Numbered from the stretch's first letter, positions 7,533 through 18,823 are shown. The stretch is 64,000 bases of DNA from Solimonas variicoloris DSM 15731 (GCF_000382285.1 NZ_KB907939.1:22083-86082), one strand, 5' to 3'. Numbers and translations are program-made. Notes: generated by a model not told the origin, from the sequence alone.

Positions 7533-8600
7533 ATGGCGATAAAAAGGCAGCGTCGCGCCGGCGACGGCTTCGAACTGGGCGGGCAGCAGATCGCGCCCGG
7601 CGAGGCGCGCGTCGTCGAGCTGCCGGTCGCCAATCTCTATACGCATACCCCGGTGACGCTGCCGGTGCGCGTGCTGCGCGGCCGCGAGCCGGGGCCGACG
7701 CTGTTCATCAGCGCCGCGCTGCATGGCGACGAGATCATCGGCGTCGAGATCATCCGGCGCCTGCTGCTGCAGCGGGCGCTCAAGCGCCTGCGCGGCACGC
7801 TGCTGGCGGTGCCGGTCGTCAACACGCTGGCCTTCCTGCACCAGTCGCGCTACCTGCCGGACCGCCGCGATCTCAATCGCAGCTTTCCGGGCAGCGAGAA
7901 GGGATCGCTGGCGGCGCGGCTCGCGCATCTGTTCCTGAAGGAGATCGTCGGCCGCGCGCAGTACGGGGTCGACCTGCACACCGGCGCGATTCACCGCCCG
8001 AACCTGCCGCATATCCGCGGCGATCTCGGCAACCCGGAGATCCTGCGGCTGGCGCAGGCCTTCGGTGTGCCGCTGGTGCTGAATTCGCCGCCGACCGCCG
8101 GCACGCTGCGCCATTACACGACCGAGCGCGGCATTCCGGTGCTGCTGTACGAGGCCGGCGAGGCGCTGCGCTTCGACGAGCTGGCGATCCGGACCGGCGT
8201 GCGCGGCCTGCTCAACGTGCTCAAGGCGCTGGGCATGCTGCCGGCCGACGGCCGGCCGGACCGCATGCCGGCGCCGGTCGTCGCTCGCGCCAGCAGCTGG
8301 GTGCGGGCGCCGGCCAGCGGCGTGCTGCGCGCCCAGGTGGCGCTCGGCGAGGAGGTGCGCAAGGGTCAGGTGCTCGGGGTGATCGGCGATCCGCTCGGCA
8401 CCAGCGAGGTGGCGGTGCTGGCCACGGCGCATGGCGTGGTCGTCGGTCGCGCGGCGCTGCCGCTGGTCTATGAAGGCGACGCCCTGTTCCACCTGGCGCG
8501 CTTCGATGCGCCGGAAACCGCTGCCGGCGTTGCGCGCAACATCCGCAACGCGCGCCGCGTGCTCAAGCGCAGCCGGCGCAACCAGCCCCGCGTGGTCTGA
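7533..8600 (+). CDS. Succinylglutamate desuccinylase/aspartoacylase family zinc hydrolase
   Basis: A 355-residue M14-like zinc hydrolase. The metal site is visible as HGDE at residues 64-67 (SAALHGDEIIGVEII) and a later histidine in YGVDLHTGAIHR near residue 152; ISAALHGDE is diagnostic for AstE/AspA-type enzymes. The C-terminal 90 residues (APASGVLRAQVALGEEVRKG onward) resemble a barrel-sandwich hybrid domain as in lipoyl-like modules. The known family chemistry is removal of acyl groups from amino acids; beside rimK it may trim a RimK-made glutamyl tail. ATG at 7533 has a weak ribosome binding site (AAAAGGTG). The exact substrate is unknown. Confidence 0.85.
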   Translation: MAIKRQRRAGDGFELGGQQIAPGEARVVELPVANLYTHTPVTLPVRVLRGREPGPTLFISAALHGDEIIGVEIIRRLLLQRALKRLRGTLLAVPVVNTLAFLHQSRYLPDRRDLNRSFPGSEKGSLAARLAHLFLKEIVGRAQYGVDLHTGAIHRPNLPHIRGDLGNPEILRLAQAFGVPLVLNSPPTAGTLRHYTTERGIPVLLYEAGEALRFDELAIRTGVRGLLNVLKALGMLPADGRPDRMPAPVVARASSWVRAPASGVLRAQVALGEEVRKGQVLGVIGDPLGTSEVAVLATAHGVVVGRAALPLVYEGDALFHLARFDAPETAAGVARNIRNARRVLKRSRRNQPRVV

Positions 8601-8617
8601 TCTCCGGTCGGTGCCGC

Positions 8618-8634
8618 GGGGGGATCTTCCCCCC
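8618..8634 (+). other. Perfect hairpin without T-tract after the hydrolase gene
   Basis: GGGGGGA (8618-8624) pairs with TCCCCCC (8628-8634) around a 3-nt loop, 18 bp after the stop codon. There is no run of T, so it may stabilise a 3' end rather than terminate transcription on its own. Confidence 0.4.
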
Positions 8635-8751
8635 AGTCAATTCGAATCGTTTCCCGATCTGGCTGCAAAAACGTTGTACGGAGCGCCGGGCTACGTCGTT
8701 CAAGCCGTTGATTTCGGCTTATGAACGGTCGGAATTGTGCGGCCAGTCATA

Positions 8752-8757
8752 TACAAT
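8752..8757 (+). promoter_or_regulatory. Candidate -10 of the nuo operon
   Basis: TACAAT (within TATACAATTCC) is the only strong -10-like hexamer in the 231-bp gap before nuoA. I see no good -35 at 16-18 bp, so an activator or another sigma factor may be involved. It would give a leader of about 70 nt. Confidence 0.3.
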
Positions 8758-8831
8758 TCCGCCACTTTACGCGGGCGCAACCCGGCAACGACGCCATTGC
8801 GCCCATCTGGATGGCACTCAAGAGGCTTGCG

Positions 8832-9269
8832 ATGGCTCCCATCAGCGCGTGGTCCGCTCAAACCTGGTCCCTGATCGTCTACGTGGTCGCGGTCATCGGT
8901 CTGGTGGCGCTGATGCTGGGCCTGTCCTGGGTGCTGGGCGGACGCGACTGGGGCCGCGCCAAGAACGAACCGTTCGAGTCCGGCGTGCTCGGCCAGGGCG
9001 GCGCGCGCCTGCGTCTGTCGGCCAAGTTCTATCTGGTCGCGATGTTCTTCGTGATCTTCGACGTCGAAGCCTTGTTCCTCTATGCCTGGGCCGTTTCCCT
9101 CAAGGAAGCCGGCTGGGCCGGCTTCGCCGAGGCTTTCATTTTCATCTTCATCCTGACCGCCAGCCTCGTCTATTTGTGGAAGATCGGTGCGCTCGAGTGG
9201 GCGCCGGCCTCCCGCGCGAAACTGGCCAAGGAACGGCAGGCCGAGCGGCCGACGCCACCCTCGCGCTGA
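8832..9269 (+). CDS. nuoA: NADH-quinone oxidoreductase subunit A
   Basis: A membrane subunit of respiratory complex I, lying near the quinone site between the peripheral arm and the membrane arm. The 145-residue product has three hydrophobic helices (about residues 12-32, 65-87 and 93-113), the conserved loop [20 protein letters not shown] and the [15 protein letters not shown] segment with its acidic residues in TM2. The ATG at 8832 follows AGAGG at a suitable distance; an upstream in-frame ATG at 8721 would lie before the candidate -10. It opens the nuoA-N operon, 33 bp ahead of nuoB. Confidence 0.96.
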   Translation: MAPISAWSAQTWSLIVYVVAVIGLVALMLGLSWVLGGRDWGRAKNEPFESGVLGQGGARLRLSAKFYLVAMFFVIFDVEALFLYAWAVSLKEAGWAGFAEAFIFIFILTASLVYLWKIGALEWAPASRAKLAKERQAERPTPPSR

Positions 9270-9302
9270 CCTAAGCCGCCAGCCTACGCAGAGCAAGCAG
9301 CC

Positions 9303-9971
9303 ATGGAATACACACTCACGCGAATCGACCCGAACGCGCAGCGCTACCCGATGCAGGAGCGCGAGAAAGTGCGCGATCCGCTCGAGGAGCAGGTCGAGAA
9401 GAACGTCTTTCTGGGCACGCTGGAAGGCGCGCTGCACGGCGTCGTCAACTGGGGACGCAAGAACTCGATCTGGCCGTACAACTTCGGCCTGTCGTGTTGC
9501 TACGTCGAGATGGCGACCGCCTTCACGCCGACGCACGATCTCGCCCGCTTCGGCGCCGAGGTCATCCGCGCTTCGCCGCGCCAGGCCGACCTGATGGTCA
9601 TCGCCGGCACCTGCTTCATGAAGATGGCGCCGGTCGTGCAGCGTCTCTATGAGCAGATGCTGGAGCCGAAGTGGGTCATCAGCATGGGCTCCTGCGCCAA
9701 TTCCGGCGGCATGTACGACATCTATTCGGTGGTGCAGGGCGTCGACAAGTTCCTGCCGGTCGACGTTTACATCCCCGGCTGCCCGCCGCGTCCCGAGGCC
9801 TTTCTGCAGGCGCTGAACCTGCTGCAGGACTCGATCGGCAAGGAGCGCCGCCCGCTGTCGTGGGTGGTCGGCGACCAGGGCGTCTACAAGGCCGAGTTCC
9901 CGTCGCGGCGCGAGACGCTGCGCCCGGAGCGCAGCGCGCAGACGACGCTGCGCACGCCGGACCAGGTCTGA
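9303..9971 (+). CDS. nuoB: NADH-quinone oxidoreductase subunit B
   Basis: NuoB carries the terminal [4Fe-4S] cluster N2 that passes electrons to ubiquinone. The 222-residue sequence shows the cluster ligands in SCCYVEMA (tandem cysteines near residue 64), [14 protein letters not shown], and [11 protein letters not shown], plus the conserved [16 protein letters not shown]. The C-terminal 40 residues ([18 protein letters not shown] onward) are typical of the proteobacterial subunit. It sits between nuoA and nuoCD in the standard order, 9 bp before nuoCD. Confidence 0.98.
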   Translation: MEYTLTRIDPNAQRYPMQEREKVRDPLEEQVEKNVFLGTLEGALHGVVNWGRKNSIWPYNFGLSCCYVEMATAFTPTHDLARFGAEVIRASPRQADLMVIAGTCFMKMAPVVQRLYEQMLEPKWVISMGSCANSGGMYDIYSVVQGVDKFLPVDVYIPGCPPRPEAFLQALNLLQDSIGKERRPLSWVVGDQGVYKAEFPSRRETLRPERSAQTTLRTPDQV

Positions 9972-9980
9972 GGAAAGGCG

Positions 9981-11774
9981 ATGGCAGACGACGTCCCGCA
10001 CGCCGCGCCGGGCCTCGATAACGAGGTCCTGCGCGAGCTCTACGCCCGCTTCGGTGCCGACGCTTTCGTCGCGCAGCAGACGAAGGACGGCATGCCGACC
10101 CTGTGGGTCGGCGCCGAGCGCATCATCGAGGTGCTGCGCTTCCTGAAGGGCAGCATCGCCAAGCCGTACAAGACGCTGTACGACCTGACCGCGGTCGACG
10201 AGCGCCTGCGCAAGAACCGCCAGGGCCTGCCGCCGGCTGATTTCACGGTCGTCTACCAGCTGCTGTCGGTGGAGCGCGACATGACGCGCGCCGGCACGCC
10301 GGACCTGCGCCTCAAGGTCGCGCTGCACGGCGAGTTCCCGCACCTGCCGACGGCGACCGCGGTCTACGCCAACGCCAACTGGTACGAGCGCGAGGTCTGG
10401 GACCTGTTCGGCATCGTCTTCGACGGCCATCCGAACCTGCGTCGCATCCTGCTGCCGCCGCGCTGGGTCGGTCATCCGCTGCGCAAGGAGCACCCGGCGC
10501 GCGCCACCGAGTTCGATCCGTTCGTGCTCGACCAGATGCGCCAGGATCTCGATCAGGAAGCGCTGCTCTTCAAGCCCGAGGAATGGGGCATGAAGAAGGG
10601 CACGGAGAACGAGGACTACATGTTCCTCAACTTCGGCCCGAACCATCCCGCCGCGCACGGTGCGTTCCGCATCGTGCTGCAGATGGACGGCGAGGAGATC
10701 GTCGACTGCGTGCCGGACATCGGCTACCACCATCGCGGCGCCGAGAAGATGGGCGAGCGCCAGTCCTGGCATTCGTACATTCCGTACACCGATCGCATCG
10801 ACTATCTCGGCGGGGTGATGAACAACCTGCCGTACGTGATGACGGTCGAGAAGCTCGCCGGCATCCAGGTGCCGCCGCGCGCGCAGACCGTGCGCATCAT
10901 GATGTCGGAGTTCTTCCGCATCACCTCGCACCTGCTGTTCTACGGCACCTTCCTGCAGGACGTCGGCGCGATGTCGCCGGTGTTCTACGCCTTCGTCGAC
11001 CGCCAGAAGGCCTACGATGTCATCGAGGCCGTCACCGGCTTCCGCATGCATCCGGCGTGGTTCCGCATCGGCGGTCTGGCGCACGACCTGCCGCAGGGCT
11101 GGGAGCGTCTGGTCCGCGAGTTCGTCGACTACCTGCCGAAGCGTCTCGACGACTACCAGAAGGCGGCGGTCGAGAACAGCCTGGTCATCGCCCGTACGCG
11201 CGACGTCGCGGCCTACACCACGGCCGAAGCGCTCGAGTGGGGTACGACCGGCGGCGGTCTGCGCGCCACCGGCCTCGGTTACGACCTGCGCAAGGCGCGC
11301 CCGTACTGCGGCTACGAGAACTTCGACTTCGAGGTGCCGACCGGCTCGCGCGGCGACGCGTACGACCGCCTGGTGCTGCGCGTCGAGGAGATGCGCCAGT
11401 CGGTGCGCATCATCAAGCAGTGCCTCGAGAACATGCCGTCGGGCCCGTACAAGGCGGATCACCCGCTGACGACGCCGCCGCCGAAGGACCGCACGCTCAA
11501 GGACATCGAAACGCTGATCACGCACTTCCTGCAGGTGTCGTGGGGACCGGTGATCCCGGCCGGCGAGGCATGCACCATGGTCGAGGCGACCAAGGGCATC
11601 AACAGCTACTACCTGACGTCGGACGGCAGCACGATGAGCTACCGCACGCGCATTCGCACGCCGAGCTACGCGCATCTGCAGCAGATCCCGAGCGCGATCC
11701 GCGGCGAGATGATCGCCGACCTGGTCGTGTACGTCGCGTCGATCGACTTCGTCATGGCCGACGTGGATCGTTAA
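9981..11774 (+). CDS. nuoCD: NADH-quinone oxidoreductase fused subunit C/D
   Basis: A 597-residue fusion of the 30-kDa (NuoC, residues about 1-190) and 49-kDa (NuoD, about 205-597) subunits of the complex I peripheral arm, as in E. coli and Pseudomonas. The NuoC part carries [20 protein letters not shown] and [16 protein letters not shown]. The NuoD part begins at [19 protein letters not shown] and contains [14 protein letters not shown], which lines the quinone cavity. The fusion supports a gammaproteobacterial source. It ends 3 bp before nuoE. Confidence 0.98.
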   Translation: MADDVPHAAPGLDNEVLRELYARFGADAFVAQQTKDGMPTLWVGAERIIEVLRFLKGSIAKPYKTLYDLTAVDERLRKNRQGLPPADFTVVYQLLSVERDMTRAGTPDLRLKVALHGEFPHLPTATAVYANANWYEREVWDLFGIVFDGHPNLRRILLPPRWVGHPLRKEHPARATEFDPFVLDQMRQDLDQEALLFKPEEWGMKKGTENEDYMFLNFGPNHPAAHGAFRIVLQMDGEEIVDCVPDIGYHHRGAEKMGERQSWHSYIPYTDRIDYLGGVMNNLPYVMTVEKLAGIQVPPRAQTVRIMMSEFFRITSHLLFYGTFLQDVGAMSPVFYAFVDRQKAYDVIEAVTGFRMHPAWFRIGGLAHDLPQGWERLVREFVDYLPKRLDDYQKAAVENSLVIARTRDVAAYTTAEALEWGTTGGGLRATGLGYDLRKARPYCGYENFDFEVPTGSRGDAYDRLVLRVEEMRQSVRIIKQCLENMPSGPYKADHPLTTPPPKDRTLKDIETLITHFLQVSWGPVIPAGEACTMVEATKGINSYYLTSDGSTMSYRTRIRTPSYAHLQQIPSAIRGEMIADLVVYVASIDFVMADVDR

Positions 11775-11777
11775 GTT

Positions 11778-12323
11778 ATGAGCGATACCGTCATCAAAGA
11801 TACCGTCATCAAGCTGGCCGATCTGGTCGGCAAGCCGGCTGCCAAGCCCGAGCCGTTCGTGCTGTCCGACGCGGAAAAGCACGAGATCGAGCACGAGCTG
11901 ACGCACTTCCCGGACGGCCGCGCCGCCAGCATCGAGGCGCTGAAGATCGTCCAGAAGCACCGCGGCTGGGTGCCCGACGCGGCGCTCGAGCCGGTCGCGC
12001 AGCTGATCGGCATCACCGCCGCCGAGCTCGAAGGCGTCGCCACGTTCTATTCGCAGATCTACCGCAAGCCGGTCGGCCGCCATGTCGTGAAGGTCTGCGA
12101 CAGCATCACCTGCTTCCTGGTCGGCTTCGAGGAGATCAAGGCCGCGCTCGAGCAGCAGCTCGGCATCGGCTTCGGCCAGACCACCGCCGACGGCCGCTTC
12201 ACGCTGCTGCCGATCTGCTGCATCGGCGCCTGCGACAAGGGCCCGGCGCTGATGGTCGACGACGATCTGCATTACGACCTGACGCCGCAGAATCTGGCCA
12301 CGGTCCTGGAGGCGTACAAGTGA
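11778..12323 (+). CDS. nuoE: NADH-quinone oxidoreductase subunit E
   Basis: The 24-kDa-type subunit of the NADH dehydrogenase module, with a [2Fe-2S] cluster (N1a). The 181-residue product has the thioredoxin-like ligand set C107-x4-C112 (VCDSITCF) and C148-x3-C152 (CIGACDKGP). The N-terminal 30 residues carry a small internal duplication ([14 protein letters not shown]). The stop codon overlaps the GTG of nuoF by four bases (12320-12323), which couples translation of the two electron-input subunits. Confidence 0.97.
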   Translation: MSDTVIKDTVIKLADLVGKPAAKPEPFVLSDAEKHEIEHELTHFPDGRAASIEALKIVQKHRGWVPDAALEPVAQLIGITAAELEGVATFYSQIYRKPVGRHVVKVCDSITCFLVGFEEIKAALEQQLGIGFGQTTADGRFTLLPICCIGACDKGPALMVDDDLHYDLTPQNLATVLEAYK

Positions 12324-13672
12324 GCGATTACGCCCAAATCGAAAAGGAACTGCTCGTCCGTCCGCTGACGGCGCGCATCAACGCCAGGCTGTCGGTCGAC
12401 ATCGCTTCGTACGAGGCGACCGGCGGCTACCGCGCGATCCGTCAGGCGATCAAGGACCTGTCGCCGGCCGACGTACAGACGCGCGTCAAGGATTCGAACC
12501 TGCGCGGCCGCGGCGGCGCCGGCTTTCCGACCGGCGTGAAGTGGGGCCTGGTGCCGATGGGCCCGGACGCCGGCAGCAAGTATCTCGTCTGCAACGCCGA
12601 CGAGATGGAGCCGAACACCTTCAAGGACCGCCTCCTGATGGAGGACGCGCCGCACCAGCTGATCGAAGGCATGCTGGTCGCCGCGTACGCGATCCAGGCC
12701 ACCGCCGGCTACATCTTCCTGCGCGGCGAGTACGTGAAGTCCGCGCAGCGCCTCAACGCGGCGCTCGCCGAGGCGCGCGCCGCCGGCCTGCTCGGCGACA
12801 ACATTCTTGGTTCGGGCTGGAGCTTCACGCTCATCGTCCACACCGGCGCCGGCCGCTACATCTGCGGCGAGGAAACGGCGCTGATCAATTCGCTGGAAGG
12901 CCGCCGCGCCAATCCGCGCGCCAAGCCACCGTTCCCGCAGATCGCCGGCGCCTGGGGCCGGCCGACCGTCGTCAACAACGTCGAGTCGCTGTCGAACCTG
13001 GCACACATCGTCAACAACGGCGCCGACTGGTTCAAAGGCCTGTCGCAGGGCAAGTCCAAGGACGGCGGCACCAAGCTCTACGGCGCCAGCGGTCGCGTCA
13101 AGCGCGGCGGCATCTACGAGTTGCCGATCGGCACCAGCGCGCGCGAGATCCTCGAAGAGCATGCCGGCGGCATGCGCGACGGCTACACGCTGAAGTGCTG
13201 GCTGCCCGGCGGCGCCTCGACCGACTTCCTGATGCCCGAGCATCTGGACCTGGCGATGGACTTCGACACCATCGCCAAGGCCGGCTCGCGCATGGGCACC
13301 GGCCTGATTCTCGCGCTCGACCAGACCCACAACATGGTCTCGGCGGTGCGCAACCTCGAGGAATTCTTCGCGCGCGAGTCCTGCGGCTGGTGCACGCCGT
13401 GCCGCGACGGCCTGCCGTGGAGCGTGAAGATGCTGCGCGCGCTCGAGGAAGGCCGCGGCAGCGCCGAGGACCTCGTCCAGCTGCAGAAGCTGACGCGCCT
13501 GCTCGGTCCCGGCAAGACCTTCTGCGCGCACGCGCCCGGCGCGATGGAGCCGCTGCAGTCGGCGCTGAAGTTCTTCCGCTCCGAATTCGAAGCCGGCATC
13601 GCCCAGACGCCGGCCCCTGCCGCAGCCGGGGCGCCCGTCGCCGCCGGCGCAGCCAGTGCCAAGGTCGCATAA
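12320..13672 (+). CDS. nuoF: NADH-quinone oxidoreductase subunit F
   Basis: The 51-kDa-type flavoprotein that binds NADH and FMN and carries [4Fe-4S] cluster N3. The 450-residue product starts with GTG overlapping the nuoE stop. It has the nucleotide-binding loop [15 protein letters not shown] near residues 60-74, the FMN-site segment [36 protein letters not shown], and the cluster motif [12 protein letters not shown] with the fourth cysteine in TFCAHAPGA. The tail is Ala/Pro-rich beyond residue 425 and probably disordered. Confidence 0.97.
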   Translation: MSDYAQIEKELLVRPLTARINARLSVDIASYEATGGYRAIRQAIKDLSPADVQTRVKDSNLRGRGGAGFPTGVKWGLVPMGPDAGSKYLVCNADEMEPNTFKDRLLMEDAPHQLIEGMLVAAYAIQATAGYIFLRGEYVKSAQRLNAALAEARAAGLLGDNILGSGWSFTLIVHTGAGRYICGEETALINSLEGRRANPRAKPPFPQIAGAWGRPTVVNNVESLSNLAHIVNNGADWFKGLSQGKSKDGGTKLYGASGRVKRGGIYELPIGTSAREILEEHAGGMRDGYTLKCWLPGGASTDFLMPEHLDLAMDFDTIAKAGSRMGTGLILALDQTHNMVSAVRNLEEFFARESCGWCTPCRDGLPWSVKMLRALEEGRGSAEDLVQLQKLTRLLGPGKTFCAHAPGAMEPLQSALKFFRSEFEAGIAQTPAPAAAGAPVAAGAASAKVA

Positions 13673-13678
13673 GCTCTC

Positions 13679-16369
13679 ATGGCCACGATTCACGTAGACG
13701 GCAAGCAGTACGAGGTCAACGGCGCCGACAACCTGTTGCAGGCCTGCCTCAACCTCGGACTCGATATCCCGTATTTCTGCTGGCACCCGGCGCTCGGCAG
13801 CGTCGGCGCCTGTCGCCAGTGCGCGGTCAAGGCGTTCCGCGACGAGAACGACAAGCAGGGCCGCATCGTCATGTCGTGCATGACGCCGGCTTCGAATGGC
13901 ACTTTCATCTCGATCGACGACGACGAGGCCAAGCAGTTCCGCGAGGCGATCGTCGAGTTCCTGATGACCAACCACCCGCACGACTGTCCGGTCTGCGAGG
14001 AAGGCGGGCACTGCCACCTGCAGGACATGACGGTGATGACCGGCCACCACAGCCGCTCGTACCGTTTCGAGAAGCGCACGCACCTGAATCAGGAACTCGG
14101 GCCGTTCATCGGCCACGAGATGAACCGCTGCATCTCGTGCTACCGCTGCGTCCGTTATTACAAGGACTACGCCGGCGGCACCGATCTTGGCGTCTACGGC
14201 GCGGCCGCCAACGTCTACTTCGGCCGCGCCGAGGAAGGCACGCTGGAGTCGGAGTTCTCCGGCAACCTGACCGAGGTCTGCCCGACCGGCGTGTTCACCG
14301 ACAAGACCCACAGCGAGCGCTACAACCGCAAGTGGGACATGCAGTACGCGCCGAGCATCTGCGAGAGCTGCGCGGTCGGCTGCAACCTGTCGCCGGGCGA
14401 GCGCTACGGCGAGATCCGCCGCGTCGAGAACCGCTACAACGGCGAGCTGAACGGCTACTTCCTCTGCGATCGCGGCCGCTTCGGTTACGGCTACACCAAT
14501 CGCAAGGACCGTCCGCGCCAGCCGCTGGTGCAGGGCGAGGTGGTGACGCGCGAGACCGCGATCGCCGCCGCCGCCGCCGCGCTCAAGGGTGCCGGCAAGC
14601 TCATCGGCATCGGCTCGCCGCGCGCGTCGGTCGAAGCCAACTTCGCGCTGCGCGGTCTGGTCGGCGCCGAGAGCTTCCATGACGGACATGCGCTCGGCCA
14701 TGGCGAACTGGTGCAGCTGGCGCTGAACATCGTCCGCAACGGCCCGGCGCGGACGGCGACGATCAGCGAGATCGAGGATGCCGACGCCGTGCTGGTGCTC
14801 GGCGAGGACGTCACCGCCACGGCGCCGCGCTTCGCGCTGGCGATCCGTCAGGCCGCGCGCGGCAAGGGCAAGGCGCTGGCCGCCGAAAAGAAAGTCTCCG
14901 AGTGGCAGACGATCGCGCTGTCCGATCTGCTGCAGCGCGACAGCTATCCGGTCTACCTCGCCAGCGTCGACAGCACCCGCCTCGACGACGTTGCGCGTGC
15001 CACCTACCGCGCCGCGCCGGAAGATCTGGCCCGCCTCGGCTTCGCCGTTGCGCATGCGCTCGATGCCGCCGCGCCGGCCGTCGTCGGCCTCGACGCCGCA
15101 ACGGCCGAGCTGGCGCAGGCGATCGCCGCGGCGCTCGGCCAGGCCAAGCGTCCGCTGGTCGTCTCGGGCACCGGCGCCGGTTCGGCGGCCGTGCTGCAGG
15201 CGGCGGCCAACGTCGCTTGGGCGCTGAAGGCGAAGAACGAGAATGCCGGTCTGGCGCTGGCGCTGCCGGAAGCCAACAGCTTCGGCCTCGCGCTGCTCGA
15301 ACCGCAGCCGCTCGATGCGGCGCTGTCCGCCATCGAGCGCGGCGCGGTCGACACGCTGGTCGTGCTCGAGAACGATCTGTACCGGCGCGCGCCGAAGGCT
15401 CGCGTCGACGCCGTGCTGGCCAAGCTCAAGAACCTGATCGTCATCGACCACCAGGTCACGCCGACCGCCGACAAGGCCCAGGTCGTGCTGCCGGCGGCGA
15501 CGGTGTTCGAGGGCGACGGCACGCTGGTCAACTACGAAGGCCGCGCGCAGCGCTACTTCCAGGTCTTCGACCCGACCTATTACGACAGCAAGATCGGCCT
15601 GATCGAGTCCTGGCGCTGGCTGGCGACGCTCGAGCATGCGTCCGGCTGGAAGATCCTCGACGACATCGTGCTGGCCTGCGCGCAGGCTTTCCCGGCGCTG
15701 GCCGGCATCGTCGGGGCGGCGCCGAACGCGGCGTTCCGCATCGACGGCCTGAAGATCGCGCGCGAACCGCACCGCTACTCGGGCCGCACCGCGATGCGCG
15801 CCAACCAGAGCGTGCACGAGCCGCGTCAGCCACAGGACCCGGACACCGCGCTGAGCTTCTCGATGGAAGGCTACAACGGCGTCGGCAGTCTCGACCGCCC
15901 GTCGGAGCTGACGCCGTACGCCTGGTCGCCGGGCTGGAACAGCCCCTCGGCCTGGAACAAGTTCCAGCAGGAAATCGGCGGCGCGCTGCGCGGCGGCGAT
16001 CCGGGCCTGCAGCTGTTCGCCGGCGGCAGCCCGCAGCCGTACTTCGGCGAGGTGCCGGCGGCGTTCGCGCCGCGCGGCGATGCCTACCGCGTGCTGGCGC
16101 TGAACCTGCATTTCGGCGGCGAAGAGCTGTCGTCGCGCGCCGAGCCGATCGTCAAGCGCGCCTCGCCGGCCTTCGTCGCGATCGCTCGCGCCGACGCCGC
16201 GCGGGCCGGCGTCAACGGCCACGCGACGGTTGCGATCGACGGCCAGCTCGTGCAGTTGCCGACCTTCGTCAGCGACACGCTGCCGGCCGGCACGATCGGT
16301 CTGCCGGCGGGTTTCGCCGGCGTGCCGTTCATCGCGCCGGGCGCGATGGCGACCGTGACGGGAGCCTGA
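13679..16369 (+). CDS. nuoG: NADH-quinone oxidoreductase subunit G
   Basis: The large iron-sulfur subunit of complex I. The 896-residue sequence has an N-terminal ferredoxin-like [2Fe-2S] domain (C34, C45, C48, C67), a [4Fe-4S] site of the HxxxC type ([14 protein letters not shown] near residues 99-112), [10 protein letters not shown] (151-160) with a fourth cysteine in TEVCPTGVF, and the extra N7-type site [15 protein letters not shown] found in E. coli-type enzymes. The C-terminal half is a molybdopterin-oxidoreductase-like domain without cofactor. It follows nuoF by 6 bp. Confidence 0.97.
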   Translation: MATIHVDGKQYEVNGADNLLQACLNLGLDIPYFCWHPALGSVGACRQCAVKAFRDENDKQGRIVMSCMTPASNGTFISIDDDEAKQFREAIVEFLMTNHPHDCPVCEEGGHCHLQDMTVMTGHHSRSYRFEKRTHLNQELGPFIGHEMNRCISCYRCVRYYKDYAGGTDLGVYGAAANVYFGRAEEGTLESEFSGNLTEVCPTGVFTDKTHSERYNRKWDMQYAPSICESCAVGCNLSPGERYGEIRRVENRYNGELNGYFLCDRGRFGYGYTNRKDRPRQPLVQGEVVTRETAIAAAAAALKGAGKLIGIGSPRASVEANFALRGLVGAESFHDGHALGHGELVQLALNIVRNGPARTATISEIEDADAVLVLGEDVTATAPRFALAIRQAARGKGKALAAEKKVSEWQTIALSDLLQRDSYPVYLASVDSTRLDDVARATYRAAPEDLARLGFAVAHALDAAAPAVVGLDAATAELAQAIAAALGQAKRPLVVSGTGAGSAAVLQAAANVAWALKAKNENAGLALALPEANSFGLALLEPQPLDAALSAIERGAVDTLVVLENDLYRRAPKARVDAVLAKLKNLIVIDHQVTPTADKAQVVLPAATVFEGDGTLVNYEGRAQRYFQVFDPTYYDSKIGLIESWRWLATLEHASGWKILDDIVLACAQAFPALAGIVGAAPNAAFRIDGLKIAREPHRYSGRTAMRANQSVHEPRQPQDPDTALSFSMEGYNGVGSLDRPSELTPYAWSPGWNSPSAWNKFQQEIGGALRGGDPGLQLFAGGSPQPYFGEVPAAFAPRGDAYRVLALNLHFGGEELSSRAEPIVKRASPAFVAIARADAARAGVNGHATVAIDGQLVQLPTFVSDTLPAGTIGLPAGFAGVPFIAPGAMATVTGA

Positions 16370-16371
16370 GC

Positions 16372-17388
16372 ATGGACGCCATTGCCAACTGGTTCGCCGC
16401 GCATCCGCAGTTCACTGCGGCGCTGATCGCCTGCATCAAGGCCGTCGTCATCCTGCTCGCGACCGTGATCGTCGCGGCCTGGATGATCTGGCTTGAGCGT
16501 CGCCTGCTCGGCCTCTGGCAGGACCGCTACGGGCCGAACCGCATCGGTCCGTTCGGCCTCGGCCAGGTCATCGCCGACATGATCAAGATCTTCTTCAAGG
16601 AAGACTGGATCCCGCCGTTCGTCGACAAGTTCACGTTCATCCTCGCCCCGGCGATCGCGATGGGCCTGATGCTGCTGATGTTCGCGCTGATCCCGGTGAC
16701 GCCGACCTGGGGCGTCGCCGACTTCAACGTCGGCATCCTGTTGTTCCTGGCGCTCGCCGGCCTCGAGGTCTACGCGGTGATGCTCGGCGGCTGGTCGAGC
16801 AACAGCAAGTACGCGCTGCTCGGCGGCCTGCGCGTGACCGCGCAGACGGTCTCGTACGAAGTGTTCATGGGCATTTCGCTGATGGGCATCGTCATGCTGG
16901 CCGGCAGTTTCGACCTGCGTCAGGTCGTCGAGTACCAGGCCCAGAACGGCTGGAACATCGTCCCGCAGTTCTTCGGCTTCTGCGCCTTCGTGATCGCCGC
17001 GATCGCGGTCGTGCACCGCACGCCGTTCGATCTGCCGGAAGCCGAGTCCGAACTGGCCGCCGGCTTCCACACCGAGTACTCGGGCATGAAGTTCGGCATG
17101 TTCTTCGTCGGCGAGTACGTCGGCATCGTGCTGGTCTCGGCCATCACCGTGGTGCTGTTCTTCGGCGGCTGGAGCGGTCCGGGCGTCGCCAGCCATGCCT
17201 GGCTGGCGTTTCCGTGGTTCGCGCTCAAGTGCCTGTTCTTCATGTCCGGCTTCATCCTGCTGCGCGCGTCGCTGCCGCGTCCGCGCTACGACCAGATGAT
17301 GGCCGTCGGCTGGAAGGTCTGCCTGCCGCTGTCCCTGATCAATCTGCTCGGCACGGCCGCGGTCGTGCTCGCCGGGCAAGGAAGCTGA
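16372..17388 (+). CDS. nuoH: NADH-quinone oxidoreductase subunit H
   Basis: The 338-residue membrane subunit that forms much of the quinone tunnel at the interface with the peripheral arm. Eight or so hydrophobic helices are visible, with the conserved loops [20 protein letters not shown] near residues 43-62, KTPMVP-like acidic loop [24 protein letters not shown] near residues 221-244, and [13 protein letters not shown] near the C-terminus. The ATG at 16372 lies 2 bp after the nuoG stop with GGGAG upstream. Confidence 0.97.
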   Translation: MDAIANWFAAHPQFTAALIACIKAVVILLATVIVAAWMIWLERRLLGLWQDRYGPNRIGPFGLGQVIADMIKIFFKEDWIPPFVDKFTFILAPAIAMGLMLLMFALIPVTPTWGVADFNVGILLFLALAGLEVYAVMLGGWSSNSKYALLGGLRVTAQTVSYEVFMGISLMGIVMLAGSFDLRQVVEYQAQNGWNIVPQFFGFCAFVIAAIAVVHRTPFDLPEAESELAAGFHTEYSGMKFGMFFVGEYVGIVLVSAITVVLFFGGWSGPGVASHAWLAFPWFALKCLFFMSGFILLRASLPRPRYDQMMAVGWKVCLPLSLINLLGTAAVVLAGQGS

Positions 17389-17389
17389 T

Positions 17390-17977
17390 ATGGCCGAGAC
17401 CATCGCCAAGACCAATTCGGAGCGCGGCGCGTTCGGCGCGCTCAAGGGCCTGCTGTGGGGCATCTACACGCAGCTGCGCAGCATCTGGATGATCTTTTCG
17501 CACTCGTGGCACAAGCGCGACGTCATTGCGTATCCGGAAGTGAAGCCGTACCTGCCGCCGCGCTACCGCGGCCGCATCGTGTTGACGCGCGATCCGGACG
17601 GCGAGGAGCGCTGCGTCGCCTGCAACCTCTGCGCGGTCGCCTGTCCGGTCGGCTGCATTTCGCTGCAGAAGGCGGAGAAGGAAGACGGCCGCTGGTATCC
17701 GGAGTGGTTCCGCATCAACTTCTCGCGCTGCATTTTCTGCGGCCTGTGCGAGGAAGCCTGCCCGACCACCGCGATCCAGCTGACGCCGGATTTCGAGCTC
17801 GCCGAGTACAAGCGCCAGAGCCTGGTCTACGAAAAGGAAGACCTGCTGATCAGCGGCACCGGCAAGTATCACGAGTACAACTTCTATCGCGTCGCCGGCA
17901 TGGCGATCGCCGGCAAGCCGAAGGGCGCGGCGGCCAACGAGGCGGCGCCGGTCGACGTCAAGAGCCTGCTGCCATGA
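17390..17977 (+). CDS. nuoI: NADH-quinone oxidoreductase subunit I
   Basis: A 195-residue ferredoxin-like subunit holding clusters N6a and N6b between NuoG and NuoB. Both cluster motifs are complete: C75-x2-C78-x2-C81-x3-C85P ([14 protein letters not shown]) and C114-x2-C117-x2-C120-x3-C124P ([14 protein letters not shown]). An amphipathic N-terminal helix anchors it to the membrane arm. The C-terminus overlaps nuoJ by four bases. Confidence 0.98.
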   Translation: MAETIAKTNSERGAFGALKGLLWGIYTQLRSIWMIFSHSWHKRDVIAYPEVKPYLPPRYRGRIVLTRDPDGEERCVACNLCAVACPVGCISLQKAEKEDGRWYPEWFRINFSRCIFCGLCEEACPTTAIQLTPDFELAEYKRQSLVYEKEDLLISGTGKYHEYNFYRVAGMAIAGKPKGAAANEAAPVDVKSLLP

Positions 17978-18462
17978 CGATCTTCTTCTATATCGCGGCC
18001 GCGGTTGCCGTCGTCTCGACGCTGTTCGTGATCAGCGGCCGCAATCCGGTGCACGCGCTGCTCAACCTCGTCGTGTCGCTGCTCGCGGTGGCCGGCATGT
18101 TCTTCATGCTCGGCGCGCCGTTCGCCGGCGCGCTCGAGGTGATCGTTTACGCCGGCGCGATCATGGTGCTGTTCGTGTTCGTCGTCATGATGCTGAACCT
18201 CGGCAAGGCCACCACCGAGCAGGAGCGGCACTGGCTGACGCCGAAGAACTGGGTGGCGCCGAGCATCCTCGCCGGCGCGCTGCTCCTGGCGCTGCTGGTG
18301 GTGATCGCCGGCGGCGGCATGCACCCGGCGGCCCTGGCCGGAGTCGACGCCAAGCAGGTCGGCATCGCGCTGTTCGGTCCGTATCTGCTCGCGGTCGAGC
18401 TGGCCTCGATGCTGCTGCTGGCGGCGCTGGTCGCCGCCTACCATCTCGGCAAGCACGACTAA
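17974..18462 (+). CDS. nuoJ: NADH-quinone oxidoreductase subunit J
   Basis: A 162-residue membrane subunit with five hydrophobic helices. The conserved pi-bulge helix is visible as [21 protein letters not shown] near residues 54-74 and the preceding [15 protein letters not shown] segment identifies the family. ATG at 17974 overlaps the nuoI stop (ATGA), giving translational coupling. The third loop ([13 protein letters not shown]) is charged and cytoplasmic. Confidence 0.96.
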   Translation: MTIFFYIAAAVAVVSTLFVISGRNPVHALLNLVVSLLAVAGMFFMLGAPFAGALEVIVYAGAIMVLFVFVVMMLNLGKATTEQERHWLTPKNWVAPSILAGALLLALLVVIAGGGMHPAALAGVDAKQVGIALFGPYLLAVELASMLLLAALVAAYHLGKHD

Positions 18463-18480
18463 ACGACAAGCACAACGACT

Positions 18481-18819
18481 ATGGAAACTGGCACTGGTTT
18501 GGCGACGGGCTTGGTCGGGATTCCGATGGAGCACGGACTGGCGGTTGCCGCCGTCCTGTTCTGCCTCGGACTCGCCGGCGTCATGGTGCGCCGGAACATC
18601 TTGTTCATGCTGATGTCGCTCGAGGTGATGATGAACTCGGCGGCGTTGGCCTTCGTGGTCGCCGGCAGCCGCTGGCAGCAGCCCGACGGACAGATCATGT
18701 TCATTCTCGTGCTGACGCTGGCCGCTGCCGAGGCGTCGGTCGGTCTGGCGATCCTGATGCAGCTGTATCGCCGCTTCCACACGCTGGACGTCGATTCGGC
18801 CTCCGAGATGAGGAGCTAA
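18481..18819 (+). CDS. nuoK: NADH-quinone oxidoreductase subunit K
   Basis: A three-helix MrpC-like subunit of the proton-pumping arm. The core from [20 protein letters not shown] through [16 protein letters not shown] and [21 protein letters not shown] matches E. coli NuoK closely, including the two membrane glutamates needed for pumping. At 112 residues it is about 12 longer than usual. The ATG at 18481 has no clear ribosome binding site and the family normally begins near IPxxHGL, so a start at TTG 18511 or ATG 18526 is possible. It lies 18 bp after nuoJ. Confidence 0.94.
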   Translation: METGTGLATGLVGIPMEHGLAVAAVLFCLGLAGVMVRRNILFMLMSLEVMMNSAALAFVVAGSRWQQPDGQIMFILVLTLAAAEASVGLAILMQLYRRFHTLDVDSASEMRS

Positions 18820-18823
18820 GGCG

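Noticed and set aside
8636..8660. A TTCGAATC string before nuoA, reminiscent of a tRNA T-loop.
   Set aside because: No acceptor, D or anticodon stems can be formed around it.
8700..16222. Very long open frames on the minus strand opposite nuoA-nuoG (to 12272 and 12272-16222).
   Set aside because: They mirror the GC-rich third codon positions of the nuo genes, have arginine/alanine/histidine-rich products with no family resemblance, and lie opposite genes with complete conserved motifs.
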